Notes: generated by a model from the letters alone, not told the origin. 64,000 nt of DNA from Flavihumibacter fluminis (GCF_021491375.1 NZ_JAKEVY010000003.1:744001-808000); one strand, 5' to 3'. Counted from the stretch's first letter, positions 35,173 to 45,600 are shown. Made by a program: numbers and translations.

Positions 35173-36401
35173 TATTCGTAGATTAAATGAGTCAATAAGC
35201 CATCGCGTAACTTGGGCTCAAACCAGGTACTTTTTGGGGGCATTACATTTCCGCTGTCGGCAATATCAAACAATTGCTGTATACTAACGGGATGAAGACT
35301 GAAAGCGATTTTCATTTCGCCGCTGTTCACCCGCTTTTCCAGTTCGCCTAACCCGCGTATGCCGCCAACAAAATCAATTCGTTTATCCGTCCGCTGGTCT
35401 TTAATGCCAAGCATAGGATCCAGTATCAGTTCCGAAAGAATGGTCACATCCAGCACACCAATCGGATCAGTTTTATACGTTCCTTCTTTGGCTGTCAGTT
35501 TAAACCATTGCTCTCCCAAATACATACCGAATTCATGCAGCCTGGTGGGAGAAAAAGCGGAAGGCATACGCTCCACTTCAAAATGATCATATAAGGCCCT
35601 CAGAAAATCTGATTCAGTATGTCCATTCAGATCTTTTACCACCCGGTTATAGTCCATGATATGTAATTCACCGGCAGGAAACAAGGTCGTTAAAAAATAA
35701 TTGGCATGATCATGATAACCTGCCTCCAGTGATTTCCGCACTTTTGCTGCGGAAGCTGCCCGGTGATGTCCATCCGCTATGTAGGTATATGGTACTTCTT
35801 TGTCAAATAGTTCTGTTAACTGCGCGATGGCTGCCTCCTCGTTAACCACCCAAATAGTATGACCGATACCATCTTCTGCTACGAAATCGTATAATGGTGT
35901 CCGTTGCTTCCAATCTTCAATCAGTGAGTTAATGGCTGCTACATCGCGGTAAGCCAGGAATACATTTCCTGTTTGGGCACCGCTGGTGCGAATATGATTG
36001 ATTCGATCCTGCTCTTTTTCAGGCCTTGTGAATTCATGTTTTTTGATAATGTCCGCTTCATAATCATCTACAGATGAAACTGCAACAAGTCCAGTTTGAT
36101 GCCTGCCATTCATTACGAGTTCATAAATATAATAGCAGGGTTTATCCTCTCTGATAAGTATGCCTTTCGAAAGAAAATCCTGCAGATTGGATTTTGCTTT
36201 TTCATATACTTCAGCGGTATGAATATCAGCAATTCCCGGTAGATCCACTTCGGATTTGGTAATGCGTAAAAAACTGTTGGGATTGTTTTTTGTCTGTTCA
36301 GCAGCTTCTGCTGAATTTAATACATCATAAGGTGGAGACGCTACCTGGGCGGCTTTTTCTGTCTGCGGGCGAACTGCTTTGAATGGTTGTATCCTGGCCA
36401 T
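35172..36401 (-). CDS. DUF1015 family protein
   Basis: A 409-residue soluble protein of the DUF1015 family. The N-terminal motif is ASPPYDVLNSAEA and the central signature is YIADGHHRAASA (about 210-221). In many Bacteroidota this gene neighbours serine biosynthesis genes; here it follows serC by 18 nt. Its biochemical role is not established. Confidence 0.85.
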   Translation of the reverse strand: MARIQPFKAVRPQTEKAAQVASPPYDVLNSAEAAEQTKNNPNSFLRITKSEVDLPGIADIHTAEVYEKAKSNLQDFLSKGILIREDKPCYYIYELVMNGRHQTGLVAVSSVDDYEADIIKKHEFTRPEKEQDRINHIRTSGAQTGNVFLAYRDVAAINSLIEDWKQRTPLYDFVAEDGIGHTIWVVNEEAAIAQLTELFDKEVPYTYIADGHHRAASAAKVRKSLEAGYHDHANYFLTTLFPAGELHIMDYNRVVKDLNGHTESDFLRALYDHFEVERMPSAFSPTRLHEFGMYLGEQWFKLTAKEGTYKTDPIGVLDVTILSELILDPMLGIKDQRTDKRIDFVGGIRGLGELEKRVNSGEMKIAFSLHPVSIQQLFDIADSGNVMPPKSTWFEPKLRDGLLTHLIYE

Positions 36402-36419
36402 GTTATTTAAATGTAAGGA

Positions 36420-37487
36420 TTATCCTTTTTTTGTTGCGAATTCTTTCATGAATTCGGTTAATGTTACTACACTTTCATAGGGTAATGCATTGTACATGCT
36501 GATGCGGAAACCACCAACGGAACGATGTCCTTTCACACCATAAAACCCTTCCGCTTTTGCGGCTGTTAAAAATTCTTTTTCTACCTCCGTATCCTGTATG
36601 GTGAATACCGCATTCATCCGGCTCCGGTCTTTTTTGGCTACCGGTGCTGTATAGATGCTGTTCTGATCAATGGTATCATACAAGAGTTGTGCCTTCTTTT
36701 CATTGATTTGCTGAATAGCTGCTACTCCTCCCTGTTGTTTCAGCCAGCGTAAGGTGAGCATACATACGTATACGGCAAAAACAGGTGGCGTATTCAGCAT
36801 GGAACCGTTTTTAATATGCTCCCTGTAATCCATCATAGTGGGGAGGGCCCGATCTGCTTTACCAAGAATGGAAGGATCCACAATCACCAGGTTTACCCCT
36901 GCTGCACCAATGTTTTTTTGCGCTCCTGCATAGATCAGCGAAAAGCGATTGAAGTCCATCTGCGTGCTCAGTATATCACTGCTCATATCTGCTACGAGTG
37001 GAACATTCGTTTCGGGAATTGAATGCATCTGCGTGCCTTCTACCGTATTGTTGGTAGTATAATGAAAATAGGCTGCATCATTGGGAATCGTATAACCATC
37101 AGGGATATACGAATAATTTTTGTCCTTCGAGCTGGCTACTACTTCTACAGTGCCATATAGTTTGGCATCTTTTATTGCTTTAACTCCCCATGTTCCTCCA
37201 TCCAGATAGGCAGCCTTACGATCTGCTGCCAGGAGGTTCATTGGCACCTGGAAAAACTGTGTGGAAGCACCGCCGTGAAGGAATAATACTTCTTTCTGGT
37301 CATTTAGCTGCATCAGTTCTTTCACCAGTGAGCGGGCTTCGTCCATTACTGCCTGGAAAGCATCGGTGCGATGCCCGATTTCCAATATGGAGAGCCCCAT
37401 GTTATTATAGTTGAGAATGGCTTCGCTGGCCGCCTGGAAGACTTCTTTGGGTAAGATAGACGGGCCTGCATTAAAGTTATGTACCAC
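36420..37487 (-). CDS. serC: Phosphoserine aminotransferase
   Basis: A 355-residue PLP enzyme. It begins with VHNFNAGPSILP, has HGGASTQFFQVPMNLL in the cofactor region, and the PLP lysine in YAGAQKNIGAAG (Lys191). The GHRSVGGFRISMYNAL C-terminal motif is present. It converts 3-phosphohydroxypyruvate and glutamate to phosphoserine. The start codon is GTG; an upstream in-frame TAA and no ATG between support this. SerA is not in the window. Confidence 0.93.
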   Translation of the reverse strand: MVHNFNAGPSILPKEVFQAASEAILNYNNMGLSILEIGHRTDAFQAVMDEARSLVKELMQLNDQKEVLFLHGGASTQFFQVPMNLLAADRKAAYLDGGTWGVKAIKDAKLYGTVEVVASSKDKNYSYIPDGYTIPNDAAYFHYTTNNTVEGTQMHSIPETNVPLVADMSSDILSTQMDFNRFSLIYAGAQKNIGAAGVNLVIVDPSILGKADRALPTMMDYREHIKNGSMLNTPPVFAVYVCMLTLRWLKQQGGVAAIQQINEKKAQLLYDTIDQNSIYTAPVAKKDRSRMNAVFTIQDTEVEKEFLTAAKAEGFYGVKGHRSVGGFRISMYNALPYESVVTLTEFMKEFATKKG

Positions 37488-37546
37488 TTCGTTGGCTGGT
37501 TTGGTGAGTCCGCAAGTTCCTTAAAAAATGTCAATTCTCCTTGCCC

Positions 37547-38512
37547 TTAGTCGCAGGATTTACCCTTGATAGGTTGGCTTCTCCATAAAATACTCAGGCT
37601 GTCAAGTCCTGGCTCTGCATTCGGTTGGGTTTTGTTTGTAACCAATTGTTGCAGGGATGGCTGTCCCGCATTTACCCAGGCCGTGTACCAATAATCTGCT
37701 ACTGCCTGCACTGATTGTCGCATCCGGCGTTCTACCATTCCTTTCAGGGCCTGGTTATACAGCCTGCTGAACTCGCTTGAATACTGTCTCACCAGGGTTT
37801 GCTTGCGCCACTCAAAGGCAAATTTCTGATCGGGTGGAATGGTTTTACTCAGTATCGCTTCCAGCTCCAGCACCGAATCCACAGCGGCTGCACTTTCCAG
37901 GATGATCTGCCAGGTTCTTTCCGCTGGCTGTGGGATATAACTGGCTTTTTCCAGAAAGAAATCCCATTCCTGATCCGCCAGCAATTCAGGTAGCCGGCTT
38001 TCCCAGAAGCCATGAATGCCATGCTGGTTGGTTTTCTGGCCATTGTGATTGGAACTGGTATGCAGGGGCACATGCGCATCTCCGATATAATGCCCGAGAT
38101 CAGCAGAAAGCTTCAGGATCGAAGCGGTATTCTTTCCCCTGAAAGCACTGGTCAGCATACCGAGCACTTGTAAAATACGCCAGGGAAGAATGCCATGCTG
38201 TTGCAGGCTGTCCTCCCCGAATTTTTTACGGGCATCTTCCCATTTTCGGGGTAATTCGGTAAATGGGTATTGGCCATATTGGTCCAGGTCGATGAAATGT
38301 CTTGGCCCTTCTGCTTTTACCACATATCGACGTTTATCCGGATCGGTTGCATGGGTTTGCAGGAAAGCCTGTGATGGCTTGTAGAATACCAGCATTTCCG
38401 GAGGCAGCAGATAAACCGCATACCCATTGATTTTTTCATGTGCAAAGAAACCCCAGCAATAAACGGGGTTATACAGCAGAAGAACTGCTGCCAGTAAACA
38501 TATAGTTCGCAT
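37547..38512 (-). CDS. S1/P1 nuclease or zinc phospholipase C-like protein
   Basis: 321 residues from ATG 38512, giving a signal peptide (MRTICLLAAVLLLYNPVYC). After cleavage the mature protein would begin near WGFFAHEKI, as required for the family, where the N-terminal Trp and a nearby His bind zinc. Further ligands are visible as HFIDLD and LGHYIGDAHVPLHTSSNHNG, then HGIHGFWES. It is an exported Zn-dependent phosphodiesterase or nuclease; the exact substrate is uncertain. Confidence 0.8.
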   Translation of the reverse strand: MRTICLLAAVLLLYNPVYCWGFFAHEKINGYAVYLLPPEMLVFYKPSQAFLQTHATDPDKRRYVVKAEGPRHFIDLDQYGQYPFTELPRKWEDARKKFGEDSLQQHGILPWRILQVLGMLTSAFRGKNTASILKLSADLGHYIGDAHVPLHTSSNHNGQKTNQHGIHGFWESRLPELLADQEWDFFLEKASYIPQPAERTWQIILESAAAVDSVLELEAILSKTIPPDQKFAFEWRKQTLVRQYSSEFSRLYNQALKGMVERRMRQSVQAVADYWYTAWVNAGQPSLQQLVTNKTQPNAEPGLDSLSILWRSQPIKGKSCD

Positions 38513-38525
38513 ATCCAACAATTTC

Positions 38526-39167
38526 CTACTCGCGGGGAGGGGTAGGTTCCTGGTCGGGTTCGGCGATTCCTCCCGATACCACATATTTCATGGCATCAGC
38601 TGGTTTGATATGATCCAATGGACGCACCCTGCTCCTGGGAACGAGATAGGTTTGTCCTGCAAAGGAGTAAGAAAATGGAATGTATACCGTGATATAATCA
38701 GAGAATCCGAATTCGCTGGCATCCTCATCTGTTATAAACCCGATCTGGAATACATCGGGCTGATGCAGAGATACCGCCACCGGTTTATTGAATTTACGTT
38801 TGTTACCTGCAAATGCCTCGAAGAAATCCTTGATGGATGAATAAATGAATTTGATGCCTGGAGCTTTCTCCAGGAACTGGTCGAAAAAACTGAAGAGTCT
38901 GCTGGTGATAAAGTTGGAACTCAGGTACCCGATAACTATCAGCGCCACAATAATGATGATAAACCCTAAGCCATAATTCCGGGTGGATAGTCCGCCCTCG
39001 GGTGTTTCTTCCTGGAAGATGGGAAGCAGGTTATCCACCGAAGAAACAAACCAATAAACCAAATAACCCGTAATTACTACAGGAGCAGTAACCAGTAATC
39101 CTTGTAAGAAATACTGGAAAATTTTTTTCCAACGCCAGCCATCGGTTCGAATCGGTTGATTGTCCAT
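38526..39167 (-). CDS. DUF502 family membrane protein
   Basis: 213 residues with two N-terminal transmembrane helices (about 15-38 and 65-87) and a soluble C-terminal domain. The motifs KAPGIKFIYSSIKDFFEAF, IGFITDE and VYIPFSYSFAGQTYLVPRSRV match DUF502. It starts 218 nt from the TetR gene in the opposite direction and precedes the nuclease-like gene by 13 nt. Function is unknown. Confidence 0.85.
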   Translation of the reverse strand: MDNQPIRTDGWRWKKIFQYFLQGLLVTAPVVITGYLVYWFVSSVDNLLPIFQEETPEGGLSTRNYGLGFIIIIVALIVIGYLSSNFITSRLFSFFDQFLEKAPGIKFIYSSIKDFFEAFAGNKRKFNKPVAVSLHQPDVFQIGFITDEDASEFGFSDYITVYIPFSYSFAGQTYLVPRSRVRPLDHIKPADAMKYVVSGGIAEPDQEPTPPRE

Positions 39168-39201
39168 AGTTCAGTTCCTGGTGCAAACCTACTAAAATGC
39201 G

Positions 39202-39308
39202 GGCAGGCACCCTGCCGGTATTTTAACCCGACTTCGTAGGGCGTGGCGCTACTCCGCTTTTGGCGGATGGCATTCGCCAAGGGAGTGTTGAAGGACGGTG
39301 GAACACTC
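39202..39308. repeat. GC-rich cluster of three short hairpins
   Basis: Three perfect hairpins in about 107 bp between the divergent DUF502 and TetR genes. GGCAGG-CAC-CCTGCC is at 39202-39216, TTGGCG-N9-CGCCAA at 39260-39280 and GAGTGTT-N12-AACACTC at 39283-39308. The stretch is richer in G+C than the surrounding non-coding DNA. It may be a REP-like or other extragenic repeat. Confidence 0.35.
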
Positions 39309-39337
39309 AATTTCTGGACGAATGGTAAAATAATGTG

Positions 39338-39376
39338 ATGGAAACTTTTGTTACATTTAAAGTTTCCATAGTTTTG
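39338..39376 (+). promoter_or_regulatory. Efflux operon promoter inside an 11-bp inverted repeat (TetR operator candidate)
   Basis: Arms ATGGAAACTTT (39338-39348) and AAAGTTTCCAT (39359-39369) are perfect, with a 10-nt spacer. The promoter elements TTTTG (39346-39350) and TAGTTTTG (39369-39376) are 18 nt apart and overlap both arms. A repressor bound here would block RNA polymerase. The TetR gene begins 9 nt after the -7 box. Confidence 0.65.
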
Positions 39377-39385
39377 TGCCCGATT

Positions 39386-40009
39386 ATGAGTGAACAGGAA
39401 ACAAGGGACCGCATTCTTATCCGGAGCCGTGATTTATTTATGAAATACGGCATCCGGAGCGTGAGTATGGATGATATCGCCAGTGAAATGGGGATCAGCA
39501 AAAAAACGATCTACCAGTATTTTGCCGATAAGGAAGAACTGGTGCTGGAAGTGATTCAATGTAAAATCTGTGAATCAAGGGACCGATGTGATATCGATAA
39601 GTTCAGTGCAGAAAATGCCATCGATGAAATGTTTAAAGCGATGGAAATGGTGGAAGAGATGTTTCGGAATATGAACCCCTCCGTGATACTGGATCTGAAA
39701 AAATATCATCCTAAAGCCTATGAAAAATTTCTGCAACACAAAAACGATTTCATCTACAATACCATTCGAGACAATCTGATCAGAGGCATTCAGGAACAAC
39801 TCTACCGTCAGGAACTGAATGTCGACATCATCGCCCGATTCCGTATTGAAAGCATGCTTATGCCATTGGATCCCGTGTTTTACAGCGGGAACAAATTAAC
39901 CCTTGCCGATGTTGAGCAGCAGATTATTGAACATTATCTGTTTGGTATCGTCACACTGGAAGGGTATCGGTTGGTTCTGGAGTATCAGCAAAAAAAGAAA
40001 AAGATCTAA
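39386..40009 (+). CDS. TetR family transcriptional regulator
   Basis: 207 residues from ATG 39386; the longer frame begins inside the operator. The N-terminal TetR HTH (about 8-52) reads DRILIRSRDLFMKYGIRSVSMDDIA then MGISKKTIYQYFADKEEL. The C-terminal ligand/dimer domain is helical and diverse. It is the first gene of the TolC-MFP-RND operon (11 nt to tolC-like), so it is probably an autorepressor acting on the overlapping inverted repeat. Confidence 0.9.
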   Translation: MSEQETRDRILIRSRDLFMKYGIRSVSMDDIASEMGISKKTIYQYFADKEELVLEVIQCKICESRDRCDIDKFSAENAIDEMFKAMEMVEEMFRNMNPSVILDLKKYHPKAYEKFLQHKNDFIYNTIRDNLIRGIQEQLYRQELNVDIIARFRIESMLMPLDPVFYSGNKLTLADVEQQIIEHYLFGIVTLEGYRLVLEYQQKKKKI

Positions 40010-40020
40010 ATCAGTTAACA

Positions 40021-41382
40021 ATGAACAAGCAAACGTTGTGGAGGTTCTTATCAGTTGGATTACTACTTATACTGATAAGCAGCTCTTTGGACAGCTACGC
40101 ACAGGAAGGAAGAAAAACAGAAGCCTTAAGCATCCAGGAAGCAGTTGCCTATGCCAAACAGCACAGTTACCAGGTAAAAAAAGTGCTGGAAGATATTCGT
40201 ATCCAGCAACAGGTAAACCGCGAAGTTACTGCCAGCGCCCTGCCCCAGGTGAATGGTTCTTTTAATCTAATTGATAATATCAAACTGCCGGTCAGCCTGG
40301 TTCCCGGAGAATTTTTTGGTGGAGCACCCGGCACTTTTATTCCGGTACAATTTGGTGTACAGTACTCATCCACCACAGGTGCTGAGCTCAACCAGATCCT
40401 GTTCGACGGACAGGTATTCGTAGGATTGCAGGCACGGAATGCAGCTATGGAATTCGCCCGCAAAAATGCAGAGATCACCGAAGTTTCCATCGCTGTCAAT
40501 GTTCATAAAGTTTACTACCAGTTATTGATCGGTGAACAGCAACTGGAGCTTTTTCATGATAATATAGAACGCTTTGAAAAGCTCTACCATGATACCCGTG
40601 AGATCTATAAAAATGGATTTGCAGAACAATTGGATGTAGACAAGGTCAATGTTACCCTTACCAACCTGCGTACCGATAGCCTGAAACTTAAAACCCAAAT
40701 CAATAACGGTTACTTAGGACTGAAAATGTTGCTGGGTATGCCCCTGACCGACAGCCTTGTGCTAACAGATAAACTCAGCGATGATCTGATCAAGGAAAAT
40801 TTACTGGATTCTGCCTATTCGGTTAATGATCGCCGTGAATTTCAGTTATTACAGATCGGTAAAGAACTGAATGATTATAATGTCAAACGATATAAACTGA
40901 TGGCCCTCCCAACCGTCAGCGTATTTGGGAATTATTTCACCAACGCTCAGCGAAACGAATTCGATTTCTTCAAATCTGGTGGACGCTGGTTCCAGCAAAG
41001 CACCCTCGGGCTTCGCATCAATGTTCCCATTTTTGATGGCAACCGTCGCCGTGCCTTATTAGAACAGGCAAGGTCAGCAGTGAGAAAGACAGAGTATGAT
41101 ATGGAACTGCTCAAGCTTTCCATTGAAAACGATGTAGCCAGTGCCAGGAACCGATACCGTGCATCCGTGCTGGCTGTAGACGCACAAATGGAAAATGTGG
41201 AATTGGCAGAGCGGGTGTATGATCAGACTAAAAAGAAATACGAACAGGGCCTTGGCTCGAATACCGAAATAAATGCAGCACAAACGGAATTAAGAACTGC
41301 TCAAACCAACCTGTTCACAGCTTTATATGAAGCTGCTTTAGCCAAAGTAGATTATCTGACGGCAATTGGAAAAATTTATTAA
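40021..41382 (+). CDS. TolC family outer-membrane efflux protein
   Basis: A 453-residue outer-membrane factor with an N-terminal signal peptide (about 1-28). It has two OEP repeats rich in long coiled-coil helices, such as EIYKNGFAEQLDVDKVNVTLTN and the second-half counterpart KKYEQGLGSNTEINAAQTELR, each preceding a helical hairpin. It forms the outer duct of the tripartite pump encoded by the next two genes. Confidence 0.9.
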   Translation: MNKQTLWRFLSVGLLLILISSSLDSYAQEGRKTEALSIQEAVAYAKQHSYQVKKVLEDIRIQQQVNREVTASALPQVNGSFNLIDNIKLPVSLVPGEFFGGAPGTFIPVQFGVQYSSTTGAELNQILFDGQVFVGLQARNAAMEFARKNAEITEVSIAVNVHKVYYQLLIGEQQLELFHDNIERFEKLYHDTREIYKNGFAEQLDVDKVNVTLTNLRTDSLKLKTQINNGYLGLKMLLGMPLTDSLVLTDKLSDDLIKENLLDSAYSVNDRREFQLLQIGKELNDYNVKRYKLMALPTVSVFGNYFTNAQRNEFDFFKSGGRWFQQSTLGLRINVPIFDGNRRRALLEQARSAVRKTEYDMELLKLSIENDVASARNRYRASVLAVDAQMENVELAERVYDQTKKKYEQGLGSNTEINAAQTELRTAQTNLFTALYEAALAKVDYLTAIGKIY

Positions 41383-41410
41383 TCAACTGAATCCATCTAA
41401 ATCGATTTAT

Positions 41411-42553
41411 ATGCAAACCGGTATACAACAACTACTCTTGTCTTCTTCCCTCTTGCTTTTGGTAGCATGTGGTGGCAGCCTGCTGGAGAAGAAAAAAGCA
41501 GAACTAGCTTCTTTGAAAGAAACGAAAGTGACCACAGAAACAAGGATTGCTGAACTGGAAAAAGAAATCCTGTTATTGGATTCCACTGCCATTCCCCCTG
41601 AAAAGCCAAAACTGGTTGTTACCACTCCCTTATCGTCAGCACCTTTTACTCACTATATTGACCTGCAGGGTAAAATTGAGGCCCAGAATATTTCCTATGT
41701 AACTCCACGTGGAATGGGCGGACAGGTACGTGCTATCTATGTGAAACAGGGTGATGTTGTTTCAAAAGGAAAACTGCTGTTGAAACTGGATGATGCAGTG
41801 ATCCATCAGCAACTGGAAACGGCCAAAACACAACTGGACTATGCTAGAAACCTGTACTCCCGGCAGAAAAATCTCTGGGATCAGAATATCGGTACCGAAG
41901 TTCAGCTGATCACCGCCAAAAACAATGTAGACCAGGCGGAACGCCAGATAGGTATTCTGGAAGAGCAATTGGCGATGACAAACGTATATGCCCAGGTGAG
42001 TGGGATTGCGGATGAAGTAAATATCAAGGTTGGTGAAACCTTTACCGGTTCTCCAATGAATGGTATCCGTATTGTAAATACCAGTGAATTGAAGGCAGTT
42101 GCACAAGTTCCGGAAAATTACCTGGAAAGAGTTAAAGTGGGAAGCCCGGTAAAAGTAATACTGCCCGATATCAGCAAAACATTCAATACAAAAGTGAGTG
42201 TATCAGGAAAGCTGATCGATCCAAACAGTCGTTCTTTCTACATCGAATCCAAAATGCCGACTGACAAACAGATACGTCCTAATCAGATAGCCAATATCCG
42301 GATCGAAGATTATACGGTGAATGATGCTATTACCATTCCTGTGAATACTCTGCAAAATGATGAAAAAGGCAAATTCGTACTTGTAGCAGTGAACGAAAAT
42401 GGTAAACTCAGAGCCAAAAAACGTCCGGTTGAAACAGGCGAACTCTATGGCAATGAACTGGAAATCCACAAGGGACTGCAGGCCGGTGATATCCTGATCA
42501 TTGAAGGATTTCAGGGGCTCTATGATGGGCAGTTGATAACAACTTCCCTATGA
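41411..42553 (+). CDS. RND efflux membrane fusion lipoprotein
   Basis: 380 residues from ATG 41411. The lipobox is LLVAC (about 15-19), then a coiled coil (about 22-55). The biotinyl-lipoyl-like hinge is GQVRAIYVKQGDVVSKGKLLLKL, followed by a helical hairpin (about 135-195), beta-barrel and membrane-proximal domains. It links the RND pump to the TolC-like protein. It begins 28 nt after the tolC-like gene. Confidence 0.9.
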   Translation: MQTGIQQLLLSSSLLLLVACGGSLLEKKKAELASLKETKVTTETRIAELEKEILLLDSTAIPPEKPKLVVTTPLSSAPFTHYIDLQGKIEAQNISYVTPRGMGGQVRAIYVKQGDVVSKGKLLLKLDDAVIHQQLETAKTQLDYARNLYSRQKNLWDQNIGTEVQLITAKNNVDQAERQIGILEEQLAMTNVYAQVSGIADEVNIKVGETFTGSPMNGIRIVNTSELKAVAQVPENYLERVKVGSPVKVILPDISKTFNTKVSVSGKLIDPNSRSFYIESKMPTDKQIRPNQIANIRIEDYTVNDAITIPVNTLQNDEKGKFVLVAVNENGKLRAKKRPVETGELYGNELEIHKGLQAGDILIIEGFQGLYDGQLITTSL

Positions 42554-42571
42554 TTTCAAAGCCATTGACAT

Positions 42572-42622
42572 TCACCATTCACTATTCACCATTCACGGTG
42601 AATGGTGAATAGTGAATGGTGA
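42572..42622. repeat. 51-bp near-perfect palindrome between MFP and RND genes
   Basis: Arms of 25 bp (42572-42596 and 42598-42622) are exact reverse complements around a single G at 42597. The arms are built from CATTCAC-like units (TCACCATTCACTATTCACC). There is no T-tract after it. It lies within the operon, 33 nt before the RND start codon. Confidence 0.8.
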
Positions 42623-42655
42623 GTACAACTAATTGCAAACGAGTAAACTAATAAA

Positions 42656-45600
42656 ATGAGTGCGCTTGAAAATATGAAGGAGAAGTTCAAACAATTTGGA
42701 CCTACTACCTGGAGTATCAAAAATAAAACGTCGATTTATCTCCTGATGATCTTCGTGAGTATTATTGGAGTATTCCAGTTTGTGACACTGCCCAAGGAGC
42801 AGTTCCCGGATATTGTGATTCCTACAATTTATGTACAAACTGTATATGTAGGAAACTCACCCAAGGATATCGAAAACCTGGTTACCCGTCCCATTGAGAA
42901 ACAAATCAAAGGGATTACCGGTGCTAAAATCAAAAAAACCACCAGTACCTCACAGCAGGATTTTAGTGCCATCATCGTGGAATTTGATACGGATGTAAAA
43001 ACAGATGTGGCCCTGCAGAAAGTGAAGGATGCGGTGGATAAGGCAAAAAAAGATCTGCCTACTGATCTTACGGAAGAACCTTCGGTACTGGAGGTTAGCT
43101 TCTCCGAACAGCCAATCATGTATGTGAACGTAAGTGGTGATTTTGATTTGCAGCGACTCAAAAGTTATGCGGATGAATTACAGGATAAGCTCGAAGAATT
43201 GCCACAAATCAACCGGGTTGATCTGGTAGGTGCTCCTGAGCGGGAATTCCAGATCAATGTGGACAATAACCGGATGGAAGCAGCCAATATCACGTTTGAT
43301 GATATCGCCAATGCCGTTGCCCGGGAAAACCTGGATATTTCAGGTGGTTTGCTGGAAGTGGGCAACATGAAAAGAAACCTGCAACTGAAAGGTCAGTTCA
43401 AAACAGCCTTTGATATTGAGAAAGTGATACTACGCAATACCAGTGGTGCACCCATTTATCTTAAGGATATCGCTACTATTAAAGACACTATCAAAGACAC
43501 GGAGAGTTATGCCCGTTTAAATGGCAAAAAAGTAATTACGCTTAACATCATCAAACGTTCCGGTGAAAACCTGATTGAAACATCTGATGAAGTGAAAAGA
43601 GTGGTGGATGAGTTGAAAGCAACAGAGTTTCCTCGTGAACTGAACCTGGTAATTACGGGTGATCAGAGTAAGGCTACCCGCGTTTCCTTCAACGACCTCG
43701 TAAACTCCATTGTGATCGGATTTATCCTGGTACTCATCATTCTGATGTTTTTTATGGGGGTTGTCAATGCCTTCTTTGTAGCATTAAGTGTACCACTTAG
43801 TATGTTCGTTGCCTTCCTCTTCTTACCGGCCGCTGAACTGATTGTTGGGGGAAATGTTACCCTGAACTTTATTGTGCTTTTTGCCCTGCTGTTCGGACTC
43901 GGAATTATTGTAGACGATGCCATCGTTGTTATTGAAAACACCCACCGGATCTTTATGGAGGGTAAGGGCAAAATCAATTCAGAGAAATCAGCAATGATGG
44001 CAGCAGGCGAGGTATTCATTCCTGTATTGGCAGGAACCCTCACCACGCTGGCTCCTTTCGTTCCGCTTTTATTCTGGCCGGGTATTATCGGTAAGTTCAT
44101 GATCTATCTTCCTACCATGCTGATCTTTACCTTATCGGCTTCTCTGGTGGTCGCTTTTATCATGAACCCGGTATTTGCAGTGGATTTTATGAACCACGAT
44201 GAAGGAGATGGCAATAAAACTTCCATTTTTAAAAAGAAAGGATTCTGGATCGCTGTTATCCTGGGTGTATTGCTGATTACAGCAGGTACCAGTTTCGGTC
44301 AGGCATTACCGGGAGCGATTAACTGGTATTTCTTCTGGGGTAATTTGCTATTGTTCTTTGTGGTGCTGGCCATTCTGAATGTTTTTGTCCTGGATAGAAC
44401 CATTCATAACTTCCAGAATCGTGCACTACCCTGGATCATGTCGCACTATGAAAGTTTGCTGCGCTGGTCGCTCCATGGATGGAGGCCTGTAAAAATTCTT
44501 CTCGGTACAATTGGATTACTCATTTTTTCATTTGTATTCTTTGGTCTTCGTAAAGTACCTGTTGTATTCTTTCCTTCCGGAGATCCCAACTTCGTTTATG
44601 TATACCTGAAATTACCTGTAGGAACTTCCGTTCAATACACCGACTCAATTACAAGACAACTGGAGCAACGGGTGTATAAAGTGTTGGATATGGATGGAGG
44701 TAAAAAGCAAAACCCGATTGTAGAATCAGTAATCTCCAATGTGGCGGTAGGTGCCAGTGATCCAATGAGTGGTGATCGTAGCACACGTCCCGAGCTTGGA
44801 AGAATTCAGGTTTCTTTTGTGGAGTTTGAAAAACGCCATGGTGAATCCACCAAACCCATACTCGATTCCATACGGGCAGTTGTAAAAGGTATTCCCGGAG
44901 CAGAGCTGAGTGTTGACCAGGAACAAAGCGGTCCGCCTACCGAACCACCTGTTAATATAGAAATCGCCAGTGAAGATTTTGACAATCTCACGAAATCTGC
45001 TGTTGCTCTCAAAAACTACCTCGATTCCATACAGGTTTCCGGTGTGGAAGAGTTGAAAATGGATATCGATTTGAACAATCCTGAAATTTCGCTTACTATT
45101 AACCGTGAGCGTGCATTGAGGGAAGGCGTTTCTTCGGCCCAGATCGGTATGCAGATCAGAACAGCGCTGTTCGGTCGCGAGATCTCCAAGATAAAAGATG
45201 GGGAAGATGAATACAAAATTCAACTGCGAAATACCGCAGTGCAGCGCCAAAACCTCGTGGATCTGCTCAATATGAATATTGTTTTCCGTGATTTTGCCAG
45301 CGGAGGCGCGATTAAGCGAATTCCAATCAGCTCACTGGTAGATGTTGATTTCACCAGTACACTGGGAAGTGTTAAGCGCAAAAACCAGAAGCGGGTTATC
45401 ACGTTGCGCTCAAATGTATTGTCCGGTTTCACACCAACGGAAGTGAATCAGCGCATTAAAGATCATATTGATAATTTCAATCTCACTGCAGAGGGAGTTA
45501 CCATCCGTCAAACAGGTGAAGGGGAACAACAGGCAGAAACAGGAGCATTCCTTATAAAAGCACTTTTTATTGCATTGATGCTGATTTTGTTCATCCTGGT

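Noticed and set aside
39077-39310. 77-codon minus-strand frame across the DUF502 start and the hairpin cluster
   Set aside because: It overlaps the DUF502 N-terminus in another frame, crosses structured non-coding DNA and shows no protein-like features.
42572-42622. Palindrome read as an intrinsic terminator
   Set aside because: No T-tract follows on the plus strand, and a terminator here would cut the RND gene off from its operon.
43663-44100. 145-codon antisense frame inside the RND gene
   Set aside because: It is an antisense shadow of a strongly coding gene; the composition mirrors the sense codons and there is no start context.
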